Below, piece by piece: positions 16,901 through 25,180 of a DNA stretch of 53,754 nucleotides (position 1 is its first letter; every line of letters begins with the position of its first letter). The position numbers were made by a program, and so were the translations under genes. This DNA is from AC-32 sp035518635 (lineage in GTDB: Bacteria; Actinomycetota; Thermoleophilia; Gaiellales; Gaiellaceae): the NCBI GenBank assembly GCA_035518635.1, contig DATIXI010000026.1, positions 1-53,754 on the forward strand, read 5' to 3'. The notes below the pieces were generated by a model, which was given only the letters and a program-made list of their open reading frames with translations, made no database searches and had not been told where the DNA came from.

Positions 16901-17788
16901 TACCCGGACAAGGTGAACCTGAACTTCGCCAGCCAGCCGAGCGGACTGACGATCACGATGGACGGCATCCCGATGACGACGCCGTTCGTCTACGACGACG
17001 TGATCGGGTTCCAGCACACGATCAGCGTCGACTCGCCGCAGTTCCAGGGCGGTAACCGCTACAACTTCGCCTCCTGGTCCGACGGTGGCGCGCAGAGCCA
17101 CACCATCGCCGTGCCCGCGACCGACCAGGCGTACTCGGCGAACTTCAACCTCGTCAGCTCGGCGCCCGCGGGCCTGGTGGCCGCGTACAACTTCAACGAG
17201 GGGAACTTCGGCACGCTCTACGACGTCTCGGGGCACGGCAACCACGGCACGCTCGAGGGACCGATCTGGACCGGGACGGGCAAATACGGCGGAGCTCTGT
17301 CCTTCGACGGCATCAACGACGTGGTCACGGTCAACGACGCCGACTCGCTCGACTTCACGACCGGCTTCAGCCTCGAGGCCTGGGTCAACCCGACCTCGGC
17401 AGGCAACTGGTCCAGCGTGCTGTTCAAGCAGGGCCCGCAGGGCATGAACTACTCGCTCTACGCGAACAACGGGACGAACAAGCCGGTCGCGCAGGTCTAT
17501 CTGAGCAATGCCGAGCAGAATGCGCCCGGCACTGGTCCGGTCCCGCTGAACACCTGGACCCATCTGGCCGCCACCTACGACGGAACGACGCTACGGCTCT
17601 ACGTCAACGGCGTCCTGGCCGGGTCGAAGGCGATCAGCGGGAGCCTGCTCAACACGCCGAACCCGCTGACCATCGGCGGCAACGCGGTCTGGTCGGAGTT
17701 CTTCCAGGGCCAGATCGACGAGGTGCGCCTCTACAACCGGGCGCTCACCGCGACCGAGATCCAGAACGACATGGCCACGCCCCTCTAG
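13979..17788 (+). CDS. Secreted multidomain sorbosone/glucose dehydrogenase-like protein with LamG, FN3, Ig and PKD modules
   Basis: A 1269-aa exported protein. Residues 1-38 hold a signal peptide (hydrophobic LGGLAALVLLVLGLTGSG, cleavage near VSAAP). Then come LamG-like domain 1 (about 40-235), fibronectin III (245-335), a bacterial Ig-like domain (340-430), a six-bladed GSDH propeller (435-790), PKD (795-880), two further beta modules (880-1060) and LamG-like domain 2 (1063-1268). The propeller has NMVFTPDGRMLIIERGG, the HQGGDLHFGPDGKLYVAVGD segment and WARGFRNPFRFSFD, as in PQQ-dependent aldose/sorbosone dehydrogenases. The LamG modules suggest binding to extracellular carbohydrate. The ATG has a good GGAGGG ribosome site. 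The 118-bp gap before it holds only a weak CGACC-TTTT-GGTCG hairpin. Confidence 0.9.
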   Translation: MEQAPLSSLVASRYLRLGGLAALVLLVLGLTGSGVSAAPSGLVAAYNFDEGTGTTAADSSGNGNTATLSGATWSTTGKCGKALSFNGTSNYVRVNDSASLHLTTGMTLDAWVNMTGGGSWRTVIFKERTGGMTYSLYAQNGSNRPVGQVYVNAEQNAQGTAAVPLNTWTHLATTYDGTTQKLFVNGVQVASRAQTGSIISSTGLLKIGGNAIWSEWFKGLIDDVRIYNRALSQSEIQTDMNTPVSQDNSPPTTPTGLNVTGQTENSVSLAWTGSTDDVGVAGYGIYQNGALVSSSPTTSATVSSLACSTTYSFVVDAFDGAGNRSGKSSPPVSGTTGACDTSPPTVQLTAPTGGTVAGTVAVSANASDNKGVVGVQFKLDGANLGAEDLTAPYSISWDTTTGPNGNHTLTAVARDSSGNQATSAPVTVNVFNQAPNFVNDKLIVGLSEPTNMVFTPDGRMLIIERGGNIWVVQPGASSVDPTPVLQLPNVWTADERGLLGIVLDADFANNGYFYVYYTNTATSKNQVSRFTLVGNQASLSSQVMIWQNDSVADIWHQGGDLHFGPDGKLYVAVGDHLLPQTAQDLNSYNGKILRMNTDGSAPADNPFYDGAGPNKDAIWARGFRNPFRFSFDSVTGRMYVGDVGQDTWEEVDVVQKGANYGWPICEGNCSEPGMTNPTYTYNHSGRDACVIGGFVYRGTQFPADYQGTYIFGDYSQNWIKRMTLDANGNNSGIVNFVPPDGSADGPYGDIVAFTMGPDGSLYYVDNGPFATNNAGSIHRIRNLNANQPPTAVASADTTSSPTAPLTVHFSSAGSTDPEGQALTYSWTFGDGTTSTQANPTHTYNNRGRYTARLTTSDGNSTTPSDVVTITVGNPPQPIITSPINGSKFRAGDTITFSGQASDAEDVSIPASGLTWKVVFHHLGHIHPFIDSVTGSGGTFTIPTTGHSFHELTWFEVVLTARDSDGIETQTSVNIYPDKVNLNFASQPSGLTITMDGIPMTTPFVYDDVIGFQHTISVDSPQFQGGNRYNFASWSDGGAQSHTIAVPATDQAYSANFNLVSSAPAGLVAAYNFNEGNFGTLYDVSGHGNHGTLEGPIWTGTGKYGGALSFDGINDVVTVNDADSLDFTTGFSLEAWVNPTSAGNWSSVLFKQGPQGMNYSLYANNGTNKPVAQVYLSNAEQNAPGTGPVPLNTWTHLAATYDGTTLRLYVNGVLAGSKAISGSLLNTPNPLTIGGNAVWSEFFQGQIDEVRLYNRALTATEIQNDMATPL

Positions 17789-17797
17789 GGAACGGCC

Positions 17798-18655
17798 TCA
17801 GCCGGGCGCGTCGTGCGCCCGCTTCCAGCGGTCGTCGTCCGTCCGGATCGGGTCCGGGTCGATGCCGCGCGCTTCGGCGAGGTCGACCGTGAGCTGCTGA
17901 AAGCGCACGACGTCCGCGACCGGGTGCACCGTCGGGACGAGCGTCGTCTCGCAGCCGAGCTCGCGCAGCGCGGCAACCGCTCCGGCCGCGCGCTCGGCTG
18001 CTCGGCCCTCGCCTTCGAGCACGAAGGCCCGCACCGACTCGTCGACCGCCGCGAGGTGGCCGTGCAGCAGCTGCTCGGTCTCGTGTGCCTCGGCGGCGAT
18101 GTGAGCTCCCTCGCGCAGCTTCAGCACCGCCTCCTGCGCGGTCGGCCAGTCGCGGCCGGCCCCGGCGACGAGGAAGCGCTCGTGGTCGCTCACGGGCTCG
18201 CGGTGCTCCAGCGCCCGCTCGACCGCGTCCGCGAGCCCGGAGACGTTCTCGCCGTGCAGAGCGGCCAGCGCGGCGACCGCGCACGTGTAGCTGACCGTGT
18301 GGCACCAGCTGGCCTCGACCTCGGGGGTCGCGACGACGACCTCGTCGGCCACCTCCCCCAGCGGGCTGTCGGGCTTCCCCGTGACGAGCCACACCGGGCC
18401 GTCGAAGGCCCGGGCCGCCTCGAGCGTCAGCGTCGTCTCTCCCTCGTGGCTGATCGCGACGAGCGCATCCGCCTCGCGCGGCCGCAGCACGAGCTCGAGC
18501 GCCTGCACCGCCCAACCGCCGGTCTGGGCCGCGTGGAACGAGGTGCCGCAGCCGGTGTGGAGCACGCGGCCGGACGGAAGGCGCCGGTCGGTGGGCACCT
18601 GCCGGAGCCACTCGGGCTGCGACGCGATCGCTCTGCGTGTCTTCTCACCCGCCAT
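17798..18655 (-). CDS. SIS domain sugar-phosphate isomerase/deaminase-like protein
   Basis: A 285-aa protein with two SIS-like halves resembling the isomerase part of glucosamine-6-phosphate synthase and AgaS/FrlB proteins. The first SIS motif is HTGCGTSFHAAQTGGWAVQA, followed by ISHEGETTLTLEAA, the Ser/Thr-rich phosphosugar loop. The second half contains LKLREGAHIAAEAHETEQLL, like the catalytic Glu/His region of GlmS. No glutaminase domain is present, so it would use an amino sugar phosphate or a glycated amino acid directly. I chose the ATG at 18655 because the frame upstream has no family sequence. It is divergent, by 21 bp, from the thioesterase gene. Confidence 0.85.
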   Translation of the reverse strand: MAGEKTRRAIASQPEWLRQVPTDRRLPSGRVLHTGCGTSFHAAQTGGWAVQALELVLRPREADALVAISHEGETTLTLEAARAFDGPVWLVTGKPDSPLGEVADEVVVATPEVEASWCHTVSYTCAVAALAALHGENVSGLADAVERALEHREPVSDHERFLVAGAGRDWPTAQEAVLKLREGAHIAAEAHETEQLLHGHLAAVDESVRAFVLEGEGRAAERAAGAVAALRELGCETTLVPTVHPVADVVRFQQLTVDLAEARGIDPDPIRTDDDRWKRAHDAPG

Positions 18656-18676
18656 CCCGCCGTTAGCATCTCGCAC

Positions 18677-19069
18677 GTGGACGGCTTCGACTTCGTGCAC
18701 CGGGACACAATCCGCTTTCGCGACCTCGACGCGATGGGTCACGTGAACAACGCCGTCTACCTGACCTACATGGAATCCGCGCGAGTCGGCTTCCTGGTCG
18801 ACGTCGAGGCCGCGCAGGGCTTCGAGGACCTCGGGATCATCGTGGCCCGGATCGAGATCGATTTCCGCGCGCCGCTCCGCTTCGGCGACGAGGTCGAGGT
18901 CGGCGTCCGCGCCGGCCGCTTCGGCACGAAGAGCTTCGACCTCGAGTACGAGCTGTGGGCCGGCGGCCGCCTGGTCGCCGAGGCGAAGAGCGTCTGTGTG
19001 GGCTACGACTACAGAAACGGCGAGTCCGTGCCGATCCCGGTTGCGTGGAGGGAGCGCCTGGCAGCATGA
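18677..19069 (+). CDS. Acyl-CoA thioesterase, hotdog fold (4HBT/YbgC family)
   Basis: A 130-aa single hotdog domain. The YbgC/FadM signature RFRDLDAMGHVNNAVYLTYM contains the catalytic Asp in the D-x-x-GHVNN context. The rest (FRAPLRFGDEVEVGVR and FDLEYELWAGG) follows the family beta-sheet pattern. It hydrolyses acyl-CoA thioesters in the cytoplasm; chain length is unknown. The GTG start has TAGCAT 7 nt upstream and no ribosome binding site, so it is probably leaderless. The M16 peptidase gene begins 10 bp after its stop. Confidence 0.9.
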   Translation: MDGFDFVHRDTIRFRDLDAMGHVNNAVYLTYMESARVGFLVDVEAAQGFEDLGIIVARIEIDFRAPLRFGDEVEVGVRAGRFGTKSFDLEYELWAGGRLVAEAKSVCVGYDYRNGESVPIPVAWRERLAA

Positions 19070-19079
19070 GACGACGCCC

Positions 19080-20357
19080 GTGAGCACGACCACGAACGTC
19101 TTCGAGCTGGAACGGCTCGACAACGGCCTGCGCGTGCTGAGCGCCGACATGCCGCGGGTGCAGTCGGTCACCTGCATGATCATGCTCGCCGCCGGCTCGC
19201 GCTACGAGACCGCCGAGACGAACGGGATCGCCCACTTCGCCGAGCACATGTTCTTCAAGGGCACCGAGCGGCGGCCAACAGCCCGCGACATCGGGATGGA
19301 GGTCGACGGCCTGGGCGGCGAGTTCAACGCGTTCACGAGCAAGGAGTACACGGGCTACTACGTCAGGTGCGCCGCCGACTTTCGCGACCAGGCGCTCGAC
19401 GTGCTCATCGACATGCTCCGCCACTCGAAGTTCGATCCCGAGGAGATCGAGCGAGAGAAGGGCGTGATCGTCGAGGAGATGAACATGTACTACGACACGC
19501 CGCGCGACTTCATCGGCGGGGTCTACGACCGGCTCCTGTACGGCGACCAGCCGCTCGGCTGGGACATCATCGGCAAGAAGGAGACAGTCCGCGCCGCGAA
19601 GCGCGAGACGTTCCTCGACTACACCGGCCGCTGGTACAAGCCCGAGCGCATGGTCGTCGGCGTCGCCGGCCGGCTCGACCTCGACTACCTCGACTCGATC
19701 GAGCGCCTGCTCGGCGACCTCGAGCCGCAAGAGACCGGAGAGCCTCCCGCCACGGCCGAGAGCGGAAACGGCTCCCGCGTCGTGATCCACCACAAGGACT
19801 CGGACCAGGCGCACCTCTGCCTGGGCGTGCGCAGCTACCCGCTCGTGCACCCTGACCGCTGGGCGCTCCAGCTCCTCGCCACCGTCCTCGGCACCGGGAT
19901 GTCGTCGCGCCTCTTCACCGAGGTGCGTGAGCGGCGCGGGCTCGCCTACTACGTCTACGCGAACAACCAGGGCTACACGGACGCGGGCTCCCTCTACTCG
20001 CAGGCAGGCGTCGACATCGCGCGCAGCGAGGAAGCCGTCGAGACGATCGTGCGCGAGTTCCGGCGCATCGCCGAGGAGCCGGTGCCGGCCGAGGAGCTCG
20101 AGAAGGCACGTCAGCTCGCGAAGGGCCGCTTCGTGCTCAGGCTCGAGAGCCCGCAGGGAATGATCGTCTACGGCCTCGCCCGCGAGGTGCTCGGCGACCC
20201 TGTGCTGGAGCCCGAGGAGGTCCTCGCCGGGCTCGACGCGGTCACCGTGGAGGACGTCCAGCGCGTCGCCCACGACGTGATCGGCTCGAACGGGCTCAAC
20301 CTCGCCCTGATCGGGCCGTTCGACGACGCCGCCCCCTTCGAAGCGCTCCTCGCCTAG
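19080..20357 (+). CDS. M16 family zinc metallopeptidase
   Basis: A 425-aa pitrilysin/processing-peptidase type protein. The inverted zinc motif HxxEH is HFAEH (His52, Glu55, His56), with a distal Glu in VIVEEMNMYYDTP. The C-terminal half has the R/Y substrate motif region RERRGLAYYVYA. One complete active half and one inactive half are present, the usual size of bacterial M16B enzymes such as mycobacterial PepR. The GTG start lies just after the thioesterase. It probably degrades peptides in the cytoplasm. Its stop overlaps the convergent stop of the next gene by 4 bp. Confidence 0.93.
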   Translation: MSTTTNVFELERLDNGLRVLSADMPRVQSVTCMIMLAAGSRYETAETNGIAHFAEHMFFKGTERRPTARDIGMEVDGLGGEFNAFTSKEYTGYYVRCAADFRDQALDVLIDMLRHSKFDPEEIEREKGVIVEEMNMYYDTPRDFIGGVYDRLLYGDQPLGWDIIGKKETVRAAKRETFLDYTGRWYKPERMVVGVAGRLDLDYLDSIERLLGDLEPQETGEPPATAESGNGSRVVIHHKDSDQAHLCLGVRSYPLVHPDRWALQLLATVLGTGMSSRLFTEVRERRGLAYYVYANNQGYTDAGSLYSQAGVDIARSEEAVETIVREFRRIAEEPVPAEELEKARQLAKGRFVLRLESPQGMIVYGLAREVLGDPVLEPEEVLAGLDAVTVEDVQRVAHDVIGSNGLNLALIGPFDDAAPFEALLA

Positions 20358-20812
20358 GGAAGGCTCGCCAGGTCGCGCTCGAGGACCTCGCGGTCCTCGT
20401 CGTCCGCGATCCGGCCGCCGAGCTCTCGCGCCAGGCCGGCATAGCGCTCGCTCTCGGCCTGGTTCCCGGCCAGGCCGTGGGCCCGGGCAAGGGCCTCGTA
20501 GGCGAAGGGGAGATCCCAGTCCTCCAGCTCGTCCGGCGCGCTCTCGCAGTACGCGAGGCAGCGGCCGGCGTGAAAGAGGGCCGGCTCGGGGCGGCCGAGC
20601 TCGCAGTAGACGCGAGAGACCTGCCACTCGCCGCGCGCCACGTTCGCTGCGGTGCCGGCCTGCGCCCAGTGGTGGCGCTGAGCGTGCGTTGCGTTGATCA
20701 TCTCGTCGTCCTGCTCGGGCGTCCGCTCCGGCTTCTCGAGCAGCGTCCAGACGTGATTGAAGAGGTCGGTCGCGAGCTTCCGCTCCTGCTCATGGCTCAG
20801 CTCGCCCGTCAT
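20354..20812 (-). CDS. Small helical protein, TPR-like, unknown function
   Basis: A 152-aa acidic helical protein. Helix pairs such as QWQVSRVYCELGRPEPALFH and PFAYEALARAHGLAGNQAES follow the small-large-Gly-x-Ala rhythm of tetratricopeptide repeats. There is no signal peptide or membrane helix. It starts 10 bp after the acetyl-CoA synthetase stop on the same strand, so it may be cotranscribed with it. I do not recognise the family and assign no function. Confidence 0.7.
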   Translation of the reverse strand: MTGELSHEQERKLATDLFNHVWTLLEKPERTPEQDDEMINATHAQRHHWAQAGTAANVARGEWQVSRVYCELGRPEPALFHAGRCLAYCESAPDELEDWDLPFAYEALARAHGLAGNQAESERYAGLARELGGRIADDEDREVLERDLASLP

Positions 20813-20822
20813 GGAGACCCCG

Positions 20823-22784
20823 TTAGTCGTCCGCCTTCTCGGTCTCGGCGCGCTCCTTGATCTCCTCGACGACGGTCGGGTCGGCGAGGGTGGTCGTGTC
20901 GCCGAGCGGGCGCTCCTCGGCCACGTCCCGCAGGAGGCGGCGCATGATCTTGCCGCTTCGCGTCTTCGGCAGCTCCGGCGTGAACACGATGTTCGCCGGC
21001 TTCGCGATCGGGCCGATCTTCGTGGCCACGTGGCTGCGGAGCTCCTCGAGCATCTGGACGGAGCCCTCCTCGCCGCCCTTGAGCGTCACGTAGGCGACGA
21101 TCGCCTGGCCGGTCCGGTCGTCCGAGCGGCCGCAGACCGCGGCCTCGGCCACACCCGGGTGGTCGACGAGGGCGCTCTCGACCTCGATCGTCGAGATCCG
21201 GTGGCCGGAGACGTTCATCACGTCGTCCACGCGGCCCAGCAGCCAGAAGTCGCCGTCCTCGTCGCGCCGGGCGCCGTCGCCCGCGAAGTAGGAGTCGTCG
21301 TACTTCGACCAGTAGGTCTCGCGGTACCGCCCGTCGGCGTTGTAGATCCCGCGCAGCATCGCGGGCCAGGGTCGCCGGAGGACGAGATAGCCGCCTCCGC
21401 CCGGTGCGACCTCGTTCCCTTGCTCGTCGTAGACCGCGGCGTCGACGCCCGGGAAGGGCCGGGTGGCCGAGCCGGGCTTCGTCGTGATCACTCCTGGGAG
21501 CGGCGTGATGAGGATCATCCCCGTCTCGGTCTGCCACCAGGTGTCGACGACGGGGGTCCGGTTGCCGCCGATGTGCTCGCGGTACCAGACCCACGCCTCC
21601 GGATTGATCGGCTCGCCGACGGACCCGAGCAGGCGCAGCGAGGAGAGATCGTGCTTCGCAGCGTGCTCGGGCCCCCACTTCATGTGGGTGCGGATCGCGG
21701 TCGGCGCCGTGTAGAGGATGTCGACCTTGTAGCGCTCGACGATCGCCCACCAGCGGTCCTTGTCCGGGTAGTTGGGAACCCCCTCGTACATGACGCCGGT
21801 CGTGCCGTTGCAGAGCGGCCCGTAGACGATGTAGCTGTGGCCGGTGACCCAGCCGACGTCGGCGGCACACCAGTACACGGAGTCGGGCTTTACGTCGAAG
21901 ATGTAGTGGTGGGTCGTCGAGACGCCGACGAGGTAGCCGGCGGTCGTGTGGACGATCCCCTTCGGCTTGGCGGTCGTGCCGCTCGTGTAGAGCAGGTAGA
22001 GCAGGTCCTCGGCGTCCATCGGCTCGCACGGGCACGTCGAGGGGTCGCCGCTCTCCCCCTCCACGAGCTCGTGCCACCAGAGATCGCGGCCGTCGACGAC
22101 GTCGACGTCGCCTCCGGTCCGGCGCAGGACGACCGCCTTCTTCACTTCCGGCGACTCGGCGAGAGCGGCATCGGCGTTTGCCTTGAGCGCCACCTTGCCG
22201 CCGTTCCGCAGCCCTTCGTCCTGGGTGATCAGGACCTTGCAGGCCATGTCGTTGAGCCGATCCGAGAGCGAGTCCGAAGAGAAGCCGCCGAAGACGACGG
22301 TGTGCGGCGCCCCGAGCCGGGCGCACGCGAGCATCGCGATCGGGAGCTCAGGGACCATGCCCATGTAGATCCCGACCGGAGTGCCCTTCTCGACGCCGAG
22401 CTTCCTGAGCGCGTTCGCGAAGCGGACGACCTCCCTCTGGAGGTCCGCGAACGTGAGCGTGCGCCGCTCGCCCTCGGGCTCGCCCTCCCAGTAGTAGGCG
22501 ATCTTGTCGCCGTTGCCGGCCTCGACATGCCGGTCGACGCAGTTGTACGTGACATTCAGCTTCCCGCCCAGGTACCACTTCGCGTACGGCTGCTCCCATT
22601 CGCAGAGGGTCGTGAAGTCCTCGAACCACGACACGCGCTCACGCGCTTCGGTGGTCCAGAACTCCTCGAAGTCCCGCTCGTAGATCTCCGGCTGCGCGTT
22701 CGCCTGCGCAGCGAACTCGGCCGTCGGCGGGTACCGCCGTTCCTCGAGCATGATGGTGTCGATCGTCTGTCGCTCGCTGGTCAC
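20823..22784 (-). CDS. acs: Acetyl-CoA synthetase (AMP-forming)
   Basis: A 653-aa enzyme making acetyl-CoA from acetate, ATP and CoA via acetyl-AMP. All family landmarks are present: ACAS_N cap at about 20-75, phosphate loop LYTSGTTAKPKGIVH, WWQTETG with the acetate-pocket Trp, GRVDDVMNVSGHR, and the C-terminal lysine in PKTRSGKIMRR that lysine acetylation regulates in other bacteria. Length equals the canonical Acs of about 650 aa. A GTG start is used. The gene lets the cell grow on acetate or recover overflow acetate. Confidence 0.97.
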   Translation of the reverse strand: MTSERQTIDTIMLEERRYPPTAEFAAQANAQPEIYERDFEEFWTTEARERVSWFEDFTTLCEWEQPYAKWYLGGKLNVTYNCVDRHVEAGNGDKIAYYWEGEPEGERRTLTFADLQREVVRFANALRKLGVEKGTPVGIYMGMVPELPIAMLACARLGAPHTVVFGGFSSDSLSDRLNDMACKVLITQDEGLRNGGKVALKANADAALAESPEVKKAVVLRRTGGDVDVVDGRDLWWHELVEGESGDPSTCPCEPMDAEDLLYLLYTSGTTAKPKGIVHTTAGYLVGVSTTHHYIFDVKPDSVYWCAADVGWVTGHSYIVYGPLCNGTTGVMYEGVPNYPDKDRWWAIVERYKVDILYTAPTAIRTHMKWGPEHAAKHDLSSLRLLGSVGEPINPEAWVWYREHIGGNRTPVVDTWWQTETGMILITPLPGVITTKPGSATRPFPGVDAAVYDEQGNEVAPGGGGYLVLRRPWPAMLRGIYNADGRYRETYWSKYDDSYFAGDGARRDEDGDFWLLGRVDDVMNVSGHRISTIEVESALVDHPGVAEAAVCGRSDDRTGQAIVAYVTLKGGEEGSVQMLEELRSHVATKIGPIAKPANIVFTPELPKTRSGKIMRRLLRDVAEERPLGDTTTLADPTVVEEIKERAETEKADD

Positions 22785-22855
22785 TGCGCCATCCTAGGCC
22801 GCCCGCTCTCTCGGCAGCGGCGATGGCTGCGCCGCGAGGGTCGCAGTCGCCCCGC

Positions 22856-23995
22856 TTACGGCTCGAGGTCGTACGGGTAGTCGGTGAGCACCTCGGGGCC
22901 GTCGTCGGTGACGTGCACGAGGTCCTCCAGGCGACATCCGCCGTAGCCGTATCGGTAGAGCCCGGGCTCCATCGCGATCACGTCCCCGGCGACCAGCTCG
23001 CCGGGCGCGCGGCCGAGCCACGGCTCCTCGTGGACCTCGAGGCCAACCCCGTGCCCGAGCGAGTGGTAGAAGCCGTCCCTCAGCACCTCGCCCGGCTGCT
23101 TCGACAGCAGCGTCGGGTAGCCGGCCTCCTCGAAGACCTCGCAGCAGATCTTGTGCAGCTCGCTCCCGCGGATGCCGGGCTTGACGGCCTCGACCGAGCG
23201 CTCGAGCGCCTCGCGGCAGAGGCGGTGGTACTCGACGAGCTCGTCGGCCGGCTCCTCACCAGCGACGAACACGCGCGTCATGTCCGCGAAGCATCCCGAC
23301 TCGCGGTCGCGGGGGAAGAGGTCGAGGCAGACCGGCTCGCCGGGCGCGATCGGCCCCGAGCCCATGTCGTGCCCAACCGCCGTCTGTGCCCCGTGCGAGA
23401 CGATGAACTCGTCCGCGAACGCGCCGTTGGCCGTGAACGCCCGCTCCACCGCGATCTTCAGCCGCTCGCAGGTCAGGGGCTCGCCCTCGAGCACGAGGCT
23501 CCCGTTCTGTCGCTCCGCTGACCGCAGGAGCTCTCGCGCGGCGGTCATCCCGGCCTCGGCCGCCCGCTGGGCGCGGCGGATGCCTGCCAGCTCGGCGTCG
23601 TTCTTGACCCGCCTGCGTGTGATGAAACTCGCGCGGTCGGCGTTGACCTTGATCCCGTTCGCGCGCAGATGGTCGCCGAGCCCGATCGGGAAGGTCGTCG
23701 GGACAGTGGCCTCGGTGAGCCCGAAGTGCTTGGCGGCGCGGAGGACGATCTCGAGCTCGATCTCCTCCCGCGGAATCCCCTTCGCGAAGAGCTCGTCAAT
23801 GCCCAACTCCTCCGGGGGCTTGACCTCGACCTCGGGCGCGACGGCCGCGATCCGCTCGAGCTCGAACGCGCTCGCGACGACGTACCGCTGCCCGTTGCGC
23901 TCCACGTACAGGAACGGGTCCGGGATCGCGATCGGCACCTCATGACGCATTTCGGGCGAGCGAAGAGAGTCTGCGTAGATCAACAGGTCTGACAC
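22856..23995 (-). CDS. M24 family metallopeptidase (Xaa-Pro aminopeptidase-like)
   Basis: A 379-aa protein with a creatinase-like N-terminal domain (1-135) and a pita-bread catalytic domain. The five metal ligands can all be seen: Asp225 (CLDLFPRD), Asp238 (FADMTR), His315 (HSLGHGVGLEVHE), Glu343 (AMEPGLY) and Glu357 (CRLEDLV). It should be a dinuclear aminopeptidase cutting X-Pro bonds, or a proline dipeptidase. A GTG start is used. It is divergent from the amidohydrolase operon, with 33 bp between starts, so the two promoters overlap. Confidence 0.93.
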   Translation of the reverse strand: MSDLLIYADSLRSPEMRHEVPIAIPDPFLYVERNGQRYVVASAFELERIAAVAPEVEVKPPEELGIDELFAKGIPREEIELEIVLRAAKHFGLTEATVPTTFPIGLGDHLRANGIKVNADRASFITRRRVKNDAELAGIRRAQRAAEAGMTAARELLRSAERQNGSLVLEGEPLTCERLKIAVERAFTANGAFADEFIVSHGAQTAVGHDMGSGPIAPGEPVCLDLFPRDRESGCFADMTRVFVAGEEPADELVEYHRLCREALERSVEAVKPGIRGSELHKICCEVFEEAGYPTLLSKQPGEVLRDGFYHSLGHGVGLEVHEEPWLGRAPGELVAGDVIAMEPGLYRYGYGGCRLEDLVHVTDDGPEVLTDYPYDLEP

Positions 23996-24028
23996 GGCGA
24001 CGCGGATCGTACATCTAGACTCGAATCA

Positions 24029-25180
24029 GTGGAAGACGTGCTCAAAAGGGCGCAGGGGCTGATCGCCAGCTACGACGAGGAGCTGGCCGCCGAGCTTCCT
24101 CCCGAAACCGAGATCTTCGACGCGCACGTGCACCTCGGCCACGACATCGACGGGATGATCGGTGTCTACGAGGATCTCGAGCGGATCAACGACCGCTACG
24201 AGATCTCCCGCTGCTTCATGTTCTGCATGGACGAGCCGGACCGGCATCCGGCCTTCCGCGCCGCGAATGACCGGACGCTCCAGCACGCGGAGCGCTCCGA
24301 CGGCCGGCTCGTGCCGTTCGTGCGGCTCGACCTCGCCGAGGAGCCGATCGAGGAGGCGACGCGCTGCATCGACCTCGGCGCGCGCGGGATCAAGCTCCAC
24401 CCGCGCGCCCAGCGGTTCCTGCTCAACGACGAGCGCCTGGCGCCCGTCTTTGCGCTCGCTGCCGAGCGGCGCGTGCCGATCCTGATCCACGGCGGCCGCG
24501 GCCTGCCTCCGATCGCCGACCACCTCGCGCGGCTCGTCGAGACGTACCCGGACGCGCAGCTGATCATCGCCCACGCCGGGATCGCCGACCTCGCCGAGCT
24601 CGCCGACCGGTTCGCCGGCAAGGCCGGGGTCTTCTTCGACACTTCCGTCTGGAGCCCGATCGACCTGCTCAGCCTGTTCCACCTCATCTCGCCCGAGCAG
24701 ACGGTCTACGCCTCCGACTACCCCTATGGCCAGCAGCCGAGCTCGCTCCTGATCGCGGTCCGGACGGCGAGGCTCGCGGGCTTCGACGGGGACGACCTGT
24801 ACGGAATGCTGATCGGGAACGCGAACCGGATCGCGGACGGCGAGGCCCCGCTCGAGCCCAGTGCCCCCCGCGGCGGCGGGACGTTCTCGCAGCCGATGGC
24901 CTTCGCGCGGATCCACCAGTACCTGTCGATGGCGACGCCGCTTCTCTGGACGCGGCAGGCCGACACGATCGGCGTGCTAGGGCTCGCGCTGAACGCCTGC
25001 GCCGATCGAGACGGGCACGTGGAGGACCGCGAGCGCATCCGCGAGCTCGTGTCCGCCGCTCGAGACCTCTGGCGCTCGCTCCCGGAGCTCGACGACGAGA
25101 CCGAGCAGCGCATCATCAGCCGGACGGCGTTCCGGCTCGTCCACCTTGCAGACATCCTCGCGGTGACGTCGGGTGCTTGA
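24029..25180 (+). CDS. Amidohydrolase family protein (amidohydrolase_2 type)
   Basis: A 383-aa TIM-barrel metallohydrolase. Metal-ligand motifs are DAHVHLG (HxH), GIKLHPRAQ, ILIHGGRG, IIAHAG and the terminal Asp in YASDYPYG. This set fits the amidohydrolase_2/ACMSD-like branch, which includes decarboxylases and C-C or C-N hydrolases. It opens a tight operon with the molybdenum hydroxylase subunits (8-bp overlap with the first), so it may act on the hydroxylated product, perhaps a heterocycle. That role is inference. The GTG start has TAGACT 7 nt upstream and is probably leaderless. The 60-residue C-terminal helical tail is unfamiliar. Confidence 0.85.
   Translation: MEDVLKRAQGLIASYDEELAAELPPETEIFDAHVHLGHDIDGMIGVYEDLERINDRYEISRCFMFCMDEPDRHPAFRAANDRTLQHAERSDGRLVPFVRLDLAEEPIEEATRCIDLGARGIKLHPRAQRFLLNDERLAPVFALAAERRVPILIHGGRGLPPIADHLARLVETYPDAQLIIAHAGIADLAELADRFAGKAGVFFDTSVWSPIDLLSLFHLISPEQTVYASDYPYGQQPSSLLIAVRTARLAGFDGDDLYGMLIGNANRIADGEAPLEPSAPRGGGTFSQPMAFARIHQYLSMATPLLWTRQADTIGVLGLALNACADRDGHVEDRERIRELVSAARDLWRSLPELDDETEQRIISRTAFRLVHLADILAVTSGA

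Noticed and set aside
15002..17563. 853-codon open frame on the minus strand opposite the sorbosone dehydrogenase gene
   Set aside because: It is Arg/Val-rich low-complexity sequence with no domain motif, caused by GC-rich third positions of the real plus-strand gene.
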